A DNA stretch of 64,000 nt, taken from positions 558,001 to 622,000 of the forward strand of contig NC_044008.1 in NCBI RefSeq assembly GCF_900496995.4, written 5' to 3'. A program made the translations under genes and the position numbers. The notes under the pieces were generated by a model that saw nothing but the letters and a program-made list of their open reading frames with translations, was not told the DNA's origin and ran no database searches. The stretch's first letter is position 1, and each line of letters starts with the position of its first letter. This DNA is from Aquila chrysaetos chrysaetos (taxonomy: Eukaryota > Chordata > Aves > Accipitriformes > Accipitridae). This document shows, piece by piece, positions 11,812-23,128 of this stretch.

Positions 11812-14086
11812 ACCCACTTTGATTCTCTTTCTATTCTGAGCACTGCACTGAAGGGTGCGGAGCCGAGAGGCTCCCGCCCGCTCCCACACCGCCCCGGCGT
11901 GCCACGCACACGCAGACCCCCGCTCGGCCCCGCCAGCCCCGCGACGCCTTCGGGACAAGGAATGTTGCATGAAATACATCCTCGTTTCTGTTCCTCCCAG
12001 AGAGTCTGGCCTGTATATCGCTTGATGTGCTCTTCCCCGGGGGCGTCGCTGGTGGCCGGAGGGGCCGAGGCACCACGTGCTGCCGAGCCCGGGCTCCCCG
12101 TGGTCTAAGGGCAACACCTGGTTGGGGTGGGGAGTGGGACAGGGCCAGCGGTGCAGTGAGGAGCCAAGCCCAGGCTAGGGAGAGGGCTTCAGCTGTAGGC
12201 CAAGCGCTGGCCACGTTGCCCAGGTGTGACAGGCAGGGAGACGCCGGTCGGAGCGCGGCAGGGAGCTGAGCGGGCTAGGCGCGTGCCGCCGGCCGCATCT
12301 CGGGCAGGTCGGGGCGGCCCACGGCGTGGAGACCCCCGAGCTGCTCCGAGCCGGCAGGTCTGATGGGAGCACGGCAGGGCGAAGGCTGCTGCAGGAGGCA
12401 GGCAGGTGCCGGCACTCGGCCCGCGTTGGGAAGAGCAGGCAGGAGGCACCACGGCCGCGGTGGCGGCCCCGGCCCCGTGCAGGCTGTCCCCGCCGGGGTC
12501 GGAGGCGGCCGGCCGAGCCGGGTCGTCCTGCCGGTGCTCAGAGGGAAAGGGCTCCAGCGTGCAGAGGTCTCCGTGGAAGGGCAGTCCCAGCCTGCGGTGA
12601 TGCCCAGACCCACTCCCTCCTGCGCAGAGCCGCCCCAGGGAGCAGCCAGCCTTGCCGTGCAAGCCAGAAGAGCGATTCCCGCGAGAGAGAGAGAGACTAG
12701 CCCTGGACTCTGTGCTGCTGCTCTGCCTGTCGCCCTCGGTTGCCCCGGTGAGAGAGGGACTGAAACCGCATGGATAGAAGCATGTTTGGGGATGTCGGAG
12801 GGAGGCTGGTGGGGAATCCAGCAGAAAACGCTTTGCCAACGTTTGGGAGGGAGGGGGGAGGGAGATGTTTTATTTCCTCTTGGTTTGGGGTCTTGTTTCC
12901 AAGGGGGACACATTGATGGATAATATATAATCTCCATGCATTTATATAGAGAGCAGCTGATGATCTACAAGAGATGATATTGAACTACAGGATTCCCACT
13001 CCGTCCTAGTCATCCTTATTTTGCATCTTTTTAATCAGCTATATATTTGAAAAGAGAGAACAAATATCTATATATCTATATCTATAGCTATAGCCACCTG
13101 ATTTTGTTATAATTTTACTAAATCTATATATCTCTAGACTTGTTGAGATGCTGGCGAGGCGGTGCCTGCACCCCTCCCCTGGGACGCCCATGGCTCATGG
13201 GAGTTTTTAGCGACTGACTGAATGAATGTTAAAGTCTTTTTAAAAAAAAAAACCACAAAAAAAAAAAAACCCAACAGCTCCTTTCAGACACTCTGGATTT
13301 TAAAGATTTAGAAACACAAAACAAAACTTGGTTTTTGGGACACACCGAGTCTTCCACCCCCGCCAGGCAGAGACACATGGAGCTGGCGCTTCCACCACCC
13401 CGCAGAACCCAGCGCCTCTGGCAGGCGCAGGCCCTGTGGCATCAGGTCCCTCTCCTGCCTCCGCTCCCGGGGAGCCATCGCCACCATCACGCCCAGCGCT
13501 CGCACCGCGCTGCCACCGGCACAGCCCCGCGCGGGCACCGCCGGCCCAGTCACGAGGTCCCAGTGGGGCTGCTCCTCCGGAGCGGCCGTCGGGGAGCCGG
13601 AGGAGGCCAGCGTGCGGGTCTGGGGGCCGGGCTGGCTCCCGCCACGCCGCTGGGGAGACCAAGGGCTGGCGGTGCCGCGGCCGCGAGGGCACCGGGGCGG
13701 CAGGGCTCGGCGGAAGCCGCTCCGTCGCCCGTCGGCTTCAGGGGAGCCGGAGTGACCCGGGCCAGCCCCGGCGCTGGAGGAGGTGGCATCCCCGTCCCCC
13801 CCCCAAGCGTGGTGCCCGGTGCCCCGCGTGCCCCCTCGTCGCCGCACCGTCCCCCGGCCTCGCCGTGCCCCAGCTCGGGGATGGCGAGGGCTTGCCCCGC
13901 CAGCTCGGGAGGGGATGGCTTGGTGACCGGTGTTCCCAAAAAGCTGAGTCCCCCACGAAGGCATTAACTCTTCTGGTGCTAGAGGGAAGGACAAGGAGGT
14001 TCCTTCTGACCCTCACACATCTCCGAACCTTTACAACCTTCAGCCAGGGAAAAGGCCCAGGCCCGGGACAGGGGTGGCAGCCCCTC

Positions 14087-14165
14087 CTGCGCACCAGGCC
14101 CTCCCCGGGATGGATCCTGACCTGTGCCGGCGCACCAGGCCCTCCCCGGGACGGATCCTGACGTG
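14087..14165. repeat. Two-copy tandem repeat, about 40 bp
   Basis: A unit of roughly 39-40 bp beginning gcgcaccaggccctccccgg and ending in a ggatcctgac phrase occurs twice in tandem with few differences. It lies in the presumed SHANK3 3'UTR. Confidence 0.7.
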
Positions 14166-15977
14166 CTGTGGTGCCGTCTCCTTTTCCCTGAGCTCTTGCT
14201 GGGCACATGCCCAAGCGGCTCCATCCAGAGCTCTCCGGAAGCCGACGGGCCCTGGGGGTTCGCAGCCTCTCCCCCTCCCCGGCCGCCCATCCCGCTGCTC
14301 CCAGCTGGGACGGGCGCCCAGGGACGGCGAGAGGGGCTTCAAGCTGGACCGGCAAGCAAACGGCCTGCGGTCCATGCCCCAGGGTACCCCGGGCCTCACG
14401 CCCCATAACCTGGTGAGCCAAGAGGCATCCGAATCACGATAGCAGCCATTGCGTCTGCCTGAACCCCACCGCCTGCTTTACCAGGTGTACCATCGCACCC
14501 CATCAGGTGCCCCCCAGCCCCGTTTGTGCCAACGCCGCCACTATCCCGCGTGACCTGGAGCGGGACGCTGCGGACCAGGTCCTGCCCTTTCCACCTCCCT
14601 GCCCCGTAGTCGCAGACTGGCCCATCACCCCTCTGCCGCTACGCACCCCGACCCCCTCCATTCACCCCCTTGGGCCCCCCGCCACGCGCCCTCCTCCGTA
14701 CCCGGCACCTTCACCCCTCCTGCGCACCTCCCGCCTTCATCCCTCCTGCCTACCTGGTGCCTTCACACCCCTCAAATCCGCCCCGCCGGCCCCTGCATGC
14801 CTCACCCGTGGCCAGCAGCATGTGCAGCAGCATGCGCAGATGCATGCACCCGCCTATCGCCCTGCGCCCCGGCTCAGCACCCCTCCACCCCCCATTGCCC
14901 GGGCTCCAGCTCCTTTGCCCATGCTGGCATTACTCAGCACCCTCCGGTTGCAAGGGCTTGCTGGCACGGTCCTGCACAGGCAGGGACGATGCTGCTCCAG
15001 AGACATCCCGTGCTACTGGTGCGGTCGCACCTTGCCTGCCAGCACAGCCGCTGCCACCACTGCTCTCGCGTCCCCTGGCCCCACGCTGGCTCCCTCCAGA
15101 GCCCCCCAGCTCCAGCCATCCCCTCACCTTGTCCCTCTGCCACCTCCTGCACGCTTTGCAGCACCCGCACCTCTGGTGCTGTTCGCGGACACCTGGCCGC
15201 GAACCAAACTCACCGCTTGTCCCTTGCGACCGGAGCTTGGCTCTCCAGGCTGATGCTGCTTCTCCAGCTCTGTGCCTGGCGAAGCAACACCGGCACATCC
15301 CAGGATTCCGGTGAGCATCCAGCTCCTCTGCATCCCTGTGGGCACGCCGCATGCCGGGTCTGCCACAGCACAGCCCCCGAGGAGGCCCCACTGCGCGCGG
15401 GGGCCTGGGCACGTCCCCGGGTCGGTGTTGTGCAGCCTCTTCCCCAAACTGTAGAGATCAGGTTTTCCTAGGAATTTGTTTGGCTGTTTGTTCCTTGTGC
15501 TGCTTTTATGAGGTTGGTCTGGAGCTGCCTGCTGATGTGGAAATGCTTGTTTGCAGCCCGCGGTGTGCCACGGGGGACCTGTGCCCGTTGTCTGTCTGGC
15601 TTTGGCCCCTGCTGCCGCATGCTTGCAGACCCCCCGCCCCCGGCCGCCCCCGCTCGGGCTCCATCCCCTGGGTCCCCCGGGGCCAGCTCCTGCTGCGGGA
15701 GCACGGCGGGCACGGGCAGCCCCGCGGCACAGCATCCACCAGAGCATGCTGGGCATCCGCACGCTGCGGCTTGGCCAAGCCTCTGCAGCACTGATGTCTT
15801 GTCCCCGGCTGCGCAGCCCCCGGCCCCGCTTCACGCTGCCAGCACCCTGCAGCCCCTCCGCACGCCCCAGCCCTGCCCGCCCAGCCAGCTCATCCCACTG
15901 CCACTCCTTTCACCTCTTCCCCTGCTGCGCTCCATTCCCATCGCGCTGCTGGCTCCTTCCCCACCTCACCCGCAGGT

Positions 15978-16090
15978 AACGGAGACCCCGGCAGCCCTTG
16001 GAGACCCCGGTGGTCCTTGGAGACCCCGGTGGCCCATGGAGACCCCGGTGGCCCTCGGAGACCCCGGTGGCCCCTAGAGACCTCGGTGGC
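15978..16090. repeat. Minisatellite, 18-19 bp unit, about 6 copies
   Basis: Repeated ggagaccccggtggcccty units, with ggtccttgg/ggcccatgg/ggccctcgg variants, lie in the GC-rich middle of the presumed SHANK3 3'UTR. The array is translated as repeated short peptides in several frames and is not coding. Confidence 0.85.
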
Positions 16091-18315
16091 CCTCACACCC
16101 CAGCGCAGCCCCACAGCCCGTGGCCGGCAGAGCTGCCCCATCTCCCCTCGGGGCGGTGGGCTGCTCTGCTGAGCGCTGCCCCCAAGGAGCCACCGCAGCC
16201 CCTCGGCGTGACCCTCCTTCCCGGCCCCGCGCGAGCCCCTCGGGGCAGCCAGCGGGCGCCGCTGGTGGAAGTGTGACAGTGTGTTAGCCTGAGTGCAGGC
16301 TGCTCAACGGGTTCACGCCGGGTGAACCCGGGGTCTCTGCCCCTTCTGCAGCTGTTTCTGGGGCAACCGAGAGACCCGCCTGCACCCGCCTCTTGCCGCA
16401 AGAGGCCAGAAGTCTGCAGAGTGCAACTTTTCTGCAGAAAGTTCGGTCTGGGACCAGGAAAGCTGGACGCCTTCTTGCCATTTCTGAGGAGCCCTCCTCC
16501 TCCTCCTCCCCAATTCCCCCTGCTGCCCCGATCCTCCGTGCAAGGGCTGGAAATGGTGGATGCACCGCTCTGCTCTGGCAGAGCCAGCGGCCGTGCCGCC
16601 CCGCCGTGCATCCCAGCTTCCATCACAAAGCAGCTGCAGCCGTACCTGTGTTGGCAAACACTGCGTGATCCCTCCTGCGGGACGGCGGCCGCGGCCGTCG
16701 CTCCCAGGGACACCACGGCTCGTCCCAGTCAGGCGTAACACGAAAGAAGGCGACTTCCAACCACGCTGCCACGCCATCGCCCCCATCCCCAGGGGCTGCC
16801 CGGGTCTGCCGCAAACCTGCTCCCCTGCCCCAGCAGCGACAGCTTCATCCTCCTCATCACCCTCCCACCCAGCGCCGCGCCCTCCCCGTCCCCCCCCCGT
16901 GCCCGCCACGAACACGCGCACGTGGCAGAGCTGGATGAGCATGGGCTCGGGGCTTTGGAGACAGCACCGTCCCCAGGCAGCACCGCGTGGGTCACCAGGC
17001 GAACGTGCTTCGCTTTGGGGCGGCACCTCGGGTGCCGCGGGTGGTTTCGTGCTGAGTGCCGAGGCCCCTTCAACTGACCTGATTGTTCCTCCCCAGCCGC
17101 AGAGAGCCCGCTCCCACCCTGTGCCCGTCTGCCCCCCCCCCGAGCCTGCACTGCTGGGGCGGCTGCACAGCCTGCGCTCCGCGGTACCACCGGCTCCCGG
17201 GGTGACCACGTCCCGCACCCTCCCAGCACCCGGCCAGGGTCAGGTCACTCGCCCCGGCACGGTGCCCAGCGGCGCCTTCGCCGGGGACCCCGGGTTGCCT
17301 GACGGCCAAGGGCCAAACTCTCGTCCTGTGGCCATTCCCACCCCACCGCCCTGGCAGAACCGTAACCGCCCCGCTAACGCAGCTGCTGCTACTTTACTTT
17401 TATTTTCTCAGCTGAAGCAAAGAGGATTTTCCCCAGGTGTAGATAGCGCTTTCCTGACTCTGTATCTATTCTGGCTGCATTGGCACCTCTGCTCCAAACA
17501 TCTCCAGACCCAGTGAGACATTTCATTTTGAAAAGCCATCCAGGAGAAGGCAGAGCGGTAGCGGGCGAGGAACCGACCCCACGAGCCTGCGGCGCGGCCG
17601 GCAGCGAGCACCGCACCCCTCGGCCACGCCGTCCCGGTGGTGCCGGGACCGGCCGCGCGCAGCGGTTACTGTGATTCTCATGGCTTCTCAATGACTTGGG
17701 TTATCTTCTGTAAAAAGGGATACACTTTTTTTTTTTGCTTTGAAGGGGTTTTTTTTTTAAAGTTGTTGGTATTTTTCCTTTGTCCAGACTAATGTCATCA
17801 ATCCCTGTTCTCCATCAGCTCCTGTCTGTAATTCTGACTGTAAAAGAAGAGAAAACAAAACCCAAAGCACTTTGTTCCTGGTGGTGAAGAGCTTCGCCAG
17901 CCAAAAACCATTTCTAAACAGCGACAAAGTGCAGCGTGGTTTTCTTTCTGTCCGCCCGTGGGCAGCCCTCACTGCCGCATGCATGTGTCACCCGCGGAGA
18001 CACCCCCGCACGCCCCCGGGCGCGCGCTCACACCCACTGCATGTGCATATACCGGCTCCAGCCCTCGCACACACGCGTGCGACCATGCGCGCGCGCACAC
18101 GGCTCGAACATCCACACTCTTGTTTCTTACCCAGACGGACTCACCTGTGGGTTTTTGTTCTGTTTTTAATTTTACGAGGTCAGTTTGACTTCACCCTTAT
18201 TTTGTATGGATTTTTGGAGGAGATTTCTCCTTCTCCAGAGTCATGGAGGTGTGGCCATTCGCCTCCCGCCCTTGACGTTGTGATACACATACCCCACAGA
18301 GATCTATGTTTCTTA

Positions 18316-18358
18316 TATTATATTATTATTATTATTATTAATTATTATTATTATTATG
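18316..18358. repeat. TTA trinucleotide microsatellite
   Basis: A run of TTA/TAT repeats with one interruption immediately precedes the distal poly(A) signal of the presumed SHANK3 transcript. Confidence 0.9.
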
Positions 18359-18359
18359 T

Positions 18360-18365
18360 AATAAA
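18360..18365 (+). terminator. SHANK3: Distal poly(A) signal of SHANK3 (inferred)
   Basis: AATAAA at the end of an AT-rich island, followed by a T/G-rich stretch (ctctgctttgttctgtggtg) that fits a cleavage-downstream element. Sequence past it turns GC-rich at once. I take this as the main 3' end of SHANK3. Confidence 0.55.
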
Positions 18366-18385
18366 TTTATAAGAAAGCTCTGCTT

Positions 18386-21300
18386 TGTTCTGTGGTGTCT
18401 CTCAGCTCCAGCACCCCCCCCAGACCAGGGTTGCTGTCTGGGGCGTCTCTGCCCCTCCATGGGGGATTCACCAGCACCCTGGCCATGGACAGGCGTGGGC
18501 AGCCAGCCTTCCTGCCCACTGGGGCTCCTGTTCTCCCCCAGAGCCCATGGCAGGGACAGCGGTGGGGGAGTGGGGCTGGGCAGGGGCCACGTCCCGCTGC
18601 ACTTTGTGGGGGGGACCAGGGCCGCTCGCTGCTCCCCATGGCTGCTGGTCCGTGCAGGGTGGCACAGGACAGACCTGCACCCGTCAGCCCCCTGCGCCCC
18701 AGGGCTGCCTTGCTGGGGGGGTGGCAGCTTCCCAGGACCGGTGCCCCACTGTGGGGAGCCAGGCTATCCCAGAGCCACCGTGCCAGGCTTGGCTTTGCAG
18801 GAGGGGGCAGCCCTGGAGCTGGCGCAGCGCTGCGGGCACCCTCGTGCTCCCAGCCCTGGCAGTGATCTGCACGACCAACGTCCCCTCCGGTGCCGGCCTG
18901 TCCCCTGCGCCGCCCCAAGCCTGACGTCTGGGGCTCACCCCACGGGACCAGGGCCAAGTGGGAGTCTCCCAGGAACAGACGTGCTCAGGCCAGGGTCCAG
19001 CCGCAGAGCCGGGAACCCATAGCCGCGGGGCTGGCAAGCGGCACCATGAAGCCAGCCGTGGTGGTCTGCAGGGGAGCGTGCCAGCGGCTCCAGCCCCGCA
19101 GGCTCCCACCCGTCCCACCCCGCTCATGGGGCCCCACCACCCCTGGGGACCCATTTGCAAATCCCGATGCCATTGCCCGTGTCCCTCCCCAGCACCAAGC
19201 CCTCCACCGTGCCCTGCCCCAGGGTGCCCGGCTGAGCCGTGGCCGTGCCCCCGTTCCCAGGACAGGTGGGCTGCTGAGGGGCTGGGAGCACTTGCCGTCT
19301 CCGAGGCTGCTGCGGGACTTTTACCCAGGCAAAAGGGTCGCCCTGAGCTGTGCCGCTGCAGGGCTGGGGCCACGCCAGCTCTCGGGAGCAGTGACGCCAG
19401 TGCAGGCCCTGCAGCACCTCGTGCTGAGCACTGGGTGACCTTGGGGACACGTTCCTGCCTCCTCCCTAGCACTGTCTCTTGCAGCTCCTCCTGCAGCAGC
19501 ACCGGAGCCACGGGCGGAACGAGCCAGGACCCCGCAGAGCCGCTGCCCATCTCTGCCCACGCTGCCCCGTGGCAGGCTGCCTGCCCTGGGGACAGTGACT
19601 GCATTTAGGGATGGCCCCAGCTCCCGCCAGCCTCTGGGCAGGGTGCTGGGGACTGTGCCGGGGCCGTCTGTGCTAGACAGATACATCTGCCCGGCTGCAG
19701 CCCCACCAGGCCCTGGCAGAGCCACCAGCGCCAAGCAGCATCTCACCCCAGGCTGGGGCATGGTGCCACCGTCCCCAGCCGGAGCGGGGCCGGCAGGCCA
19801 GCAGTGGGAGCAGAGGTGCAGGGACGTTACAGCAGCTCCTGGGTCCCGGCCACGTGGCACTGGGGTTCCCGGGTGCTGGGTGCCCAGAGCTGGGGGGGGG
19901 ACATGCACGAGGCACGAGGCCTCATTTGGTGTCTGCAGCTGCCGACGAACCTGGACATCATGGTTGCCTGGGGGGAAAAACAGCAGCCGAGGCTGAAGGA
20001 GTGGAGGGGAAGAGGGTAGGAGAGGTGTGCGGGGTCCTGGGGGACCCCAGCCGAGCAACCCCATGCCGGGCAGCCTCTCCAGCACAGGAGGCATTCTGGT
20101 CACCCCAGTGGCCCCCCAGGACCATCACCCTTCCACTGGCACATGCTCGAGCTGCTCAGCAGTGTTCTGGGTTCAATGGCGTTATTGGCACTGATTGGAA
20201 AAGGCTCAATTAGATTCAAATGTTGCATAATGATTGGCTGCTGCGCCTGGTGCACGTCTGTTACCCGGTGAGATTCATCGGCCGATAAAGTGACCATTAT
20301 TCACCTGTCACCTGCCAGCTCCTTGCTGGCAGCAGCAGCCAAGGGGCTGTGGGGCAAGGGGTGGGGGCCGGGAGGGAGCTGCCACCCCAGCTGGGGACAG
20401 CAGGCGAGGGGACGGAGGAGAAGGGGCAATCCAGGTGCTGAGAGCCTGGCCATTCACCCAAGACGCTGCCGCAGCAGCCTGCAAGGATGCACCAGGGCTA
20501 GGCCACCAGCACAAGCCCCAGCAGCAGCGCCGGGGAGCGGGGGACGATGCTGTGAGCCCCAGGGCTGCGGCGCAGCCCGTCCCAGTGCGATGGGGCTGAG
20601 GACGGCCGTGCTCACCTCCTGCGGCGATGGCTCCGCTCCCAAACCCAGGGCCCAGGAAAGTGCTGGGAGCTCACTGGTACCTCGGCCTCGTGCCCAGGCA
20701 CCTTCTCTAGGGTCCATCCCACTCCACTGTGATATGTTTGGGGAGGCCAGCACAGCACCTGCCCCCCCCCTCCTTGCTGCTCCTATGCCCCCCAGAGCAG
20801 AGCCCAGGCTGTGGTTCCAGCCCCCACCCAAGAAAGCCCTCCTCCCACGCAGCCCGTGGAGCTGGGCATCAAGGATGGGGCTTTGGGGCTGGGGGGTTGT
20901 CAATGCCTCACAGCAGCCCCCCCAGCAGCCATTCCCCACTGTTGCCTCTGCAGCTGGCACGGGGAGCTGGTGGGGCTGCCACCACCTCCCACCCACCACA
21001 CCGGTCCTGTGTCCCCCCCCAGCCGTGCTGCCAGCCCAGCCACGTTGTGCCCACACCCTGAGGTCCCAGTACCCGTCCGTCCCCGCAGCCATCGCTCCTG
21101 AGCCTGGCAGCCCCTGTGCCACTCCGTCCCCGAGCCCAGCTCTCCCCATGCCTGATGCTCCAGTCTCTGTGCCACATCAGCACCGCCCGTTTCGGTGACA
21201 CCAATGCCTCTTTCCCTCATAGCCATGGCCACAGGGCAAGACCCAGCACGCGTCTGTGCGGCTTCTCTGCCACGGGGTGCCACAGGCTGGGTCCTCCTGC

Positions 21301-21900
21301 TCTGGGGTAACGGCTCGCTGCCCCCAGGCTGCTTCAGCCCCCCCTCCAAAGCTGGAAAGCTGCACCCCAAACCTCAGGGCACCGCAGCGTGGCAGTGACA
21401 CTCAAGCAGAAACGGACTGCACGAGGTGACAGGGAGCGGGGGCGGCGGGAGGAGCCGTGCCACATCGGCGGTGCACCCCGCAGCACCCTGCCCACCCAGC
21501 TGAGCACCCCACACCTCCTGCAGACACAACTGTGCACCCTGCACCCCATATGCCCTATGCCTCTTGCACACATACACCCCCCCATGCACTCTGCATGCTC
21601 TGCTCCTCCTGTGCACACCCCCCCCCCCCGTGCACCCCCACCCACCCCATGCACCCTGCACACCCAGCCGTGCCCCACATTCCCCCTGCTCCTCCTGCAC
21701 AGGCACCCCCACAGCCCTTGCTGCAGTCCATGCCCCTGCACGCACTCTCGCATACCCCACTCCTGACCGCAATGTGCCTTCTCTGCACGCAGCAGTGCAC
21801 CCCACTCCCCTGGGTGCAGTGCACCCACCCTGCACCCCACACAGACTCACCCTCTCTGACCTGTTGCCCCCGCGGCACCGACAGAGCATCCCCAGGCTCG
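18386..21900. other. Intergenic region between SHANK3 and MAPK8IP2 3' ends
   Basis: No gene recognised. Frames are GC artefacts open on both strands. In mammals ARSA lies next to MAPK8IP2 on the SHANK3 side, but no sulfatase signature (CXPSR-type motif, family blocks) is visible here on either strand. 21.45-21.85 kb is C-rich low-complexity sequence (tgcaccc/ccccatgc words). The one distinctive stretch is the AT-rich island at about 20.16-20.32 kb. Confidence 0.6.
20160..20320. promoter_or_regulatory. AT-rich island, candidate conserved non-coding element
   Basis: About 160 bp of sharply lower GC sits inside a GC-rich intergenic stretch. It contains two GATTGG (CCAAT-box complement) motifs, a CAATTAG homeodomain-type core, TTGCATAATGATTGG, and CGGCCGATAAAGTGACC. 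It has no open frame and no repeat character. Density of transcription-factor-like words and resistance to GC drift suggest selective constraint. Function is inferred, not shown. Confidence 0.4.
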
Positions 21901-21904
21901 CGGT

Positions 21905-23128
21905 CACACCAAGCATATATTTTATTGAAAGACCAAGTGGATGACAAGGCAGTGAGGGGAGAACCTTTAACCAGGGTTTGTACAAGTGTCAGTTGCTCAG
22001 GACTCCTCCTGTCGTTCGAGTTACGAGATAAATATTGGTACATAGAGCGGAGTGGAGTTATAGTCACTAAACTAGCACTGGTCAGATATACGGGGCCGGC
22101 AAGCAAAATAAATCACCAGGCACAGCAGTGAGGAGCGGGGGCGGCCGCCTGCCGGGTGCCACACTCGGGCCGGACCCCGGCAGCCGCCCCGGCCGCGGGT
22201 TTTCCTCTCGCAGGGCAAATACATTCAGGCCAGGGGGGCTCCCGCGGGGCCGGCGGCATCGCCCCCCGCCCTGTGGGGAGCCCCCCAGCCCGAGTGCCGG
22301 TCCTGCGCCCCACGGCCGGCACAGCCCCCCGGGGAAGGAGGGGATGGCAGAGTGGCGGTGGGGCAGGGACGGGGGACACCGATGGAGGTGAGGGGGCTGG
22401 GGGCAGGAGGGGCCATGCTGCGCTCCCCGGGGAGCTGCAGCGCTGGGGCCGTGGAGGGGACGGGGCCAAGGTGGCCGCACTGGGGTGCAGGGCTGTTCCT
22501 GGGGGCCTGCAGCTGCGGGGGGAGACCCCCGGGGGGGGCTGGGAGGGTGGTACTGCTGCCGTGCAGGGGGACAGCATGGACTTGGGGGCTTCATGGCTGG
22601 AGACGCTCACCCCAGCACCCCCACCTCTCCATGGCCCCCATCAGCCCCCCCACAGCCTCCCTCCAGCCCCATTCATCCCCTTGAGACCCCCCCCCACTGC
22701 CCTGCTGCCCCTGCAAGCATTTGCCCCCCACGCACTCCCCCGGCATCTCCATCCCCTGCGGCAGTGGCTGGCCAGGGGCACGACAGGTCCCCGCTCCTGC
22801 GGCCACCAGGCTGGCTTTGCTCATGCAGGGGGGGCAGCTTCTCCCCCGGCCCCGAGGCTCAGCTGCAACACCCCCGTGGCCGGGGTCCCCAGGGCACAGG
22901 GCCGGGGCGATGCTGGGCGCACCTTGGATACCCACCCATGGTCCGCGGCTGCGGCCTGGCCCCCAGCCCCCCCGAGAAGCGGTGAGGATGTGCGGGGAGT
23001 CCGTTTGGGCATGGGCTGGAGCATGTGCAGGGGGGGCCAAGCCGGCTGGTTGTGGGGTCAGACAGAGTCTCTGGCCGTCTGTGGGGCTGGAGGGGGGTGC
23101 GGAAGCAGGAGACACGGTGACTGCCCCC
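21905..23128 (-). other. MAPK8IP2: MAPK8IP2 3'UTR
   Basis: Runs from the stop codon (23129) to the poly(A) signal at 21921. The distal 200 bases are lower in GC (gagataaatattggtacata and nearby) and look more constrained than the GC-rich middle. No separate gene is seen. Confidence 0.7.
21921..21926 (-). terminator. MAPK8IP2: Poly(A) signal of MAPK8IP2
   Basis: TTTATT on the plus strand reads AATAAA on the minus strand, at the end of a lower-GC stretch (21,900-22,110) downstream of the MAPK8IP2 stop. The 3'UTR would be about 1.2 kb. Confidence 0.75.

Larger units (their letters stand above)
11739..18385 (+). other. SHANK3: Probable SHANK3 3'UTR (about 6.6 kb), with AT-rich islands
   Basis: After the stop there is a 16-base G run and an early AATAAA at 11806. 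The following sequence still looks like one long 3'UTR. Two islands of low-GC sequence (about 12,930-13,320 and 17,690-18,380) carry A/U-rich, poly-T and TAT-repeat tracts of the kind kept in brain 3'UTRs. The second ends in a TTA repeat and a clean AATAAA at 18360. Between them is GC-rich, repeat-bearing sequence without a recognisable gene. The long open frames at 13.3-14.4 and 14.5-15.5 kb are proline/arginine-rich GC artefacts present on both strands. The UTR assignment is inference. Confidence 0.55.

Noticed and set aside
13300-15470. Overlapping 200-280-codon frames, Pro/Arg/Ala-rich, on both strands
   Set aside because: Stop-poor because of GC content. No family resemblance, shadow frames of equal length on the other strand, and tandem repeats inside.
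18386-21900. Looked for ARSA, which neighbours MAPK8IP2 in mammals
   Set aside because: No sulfatase active-site wording or exon series was found on either strand.
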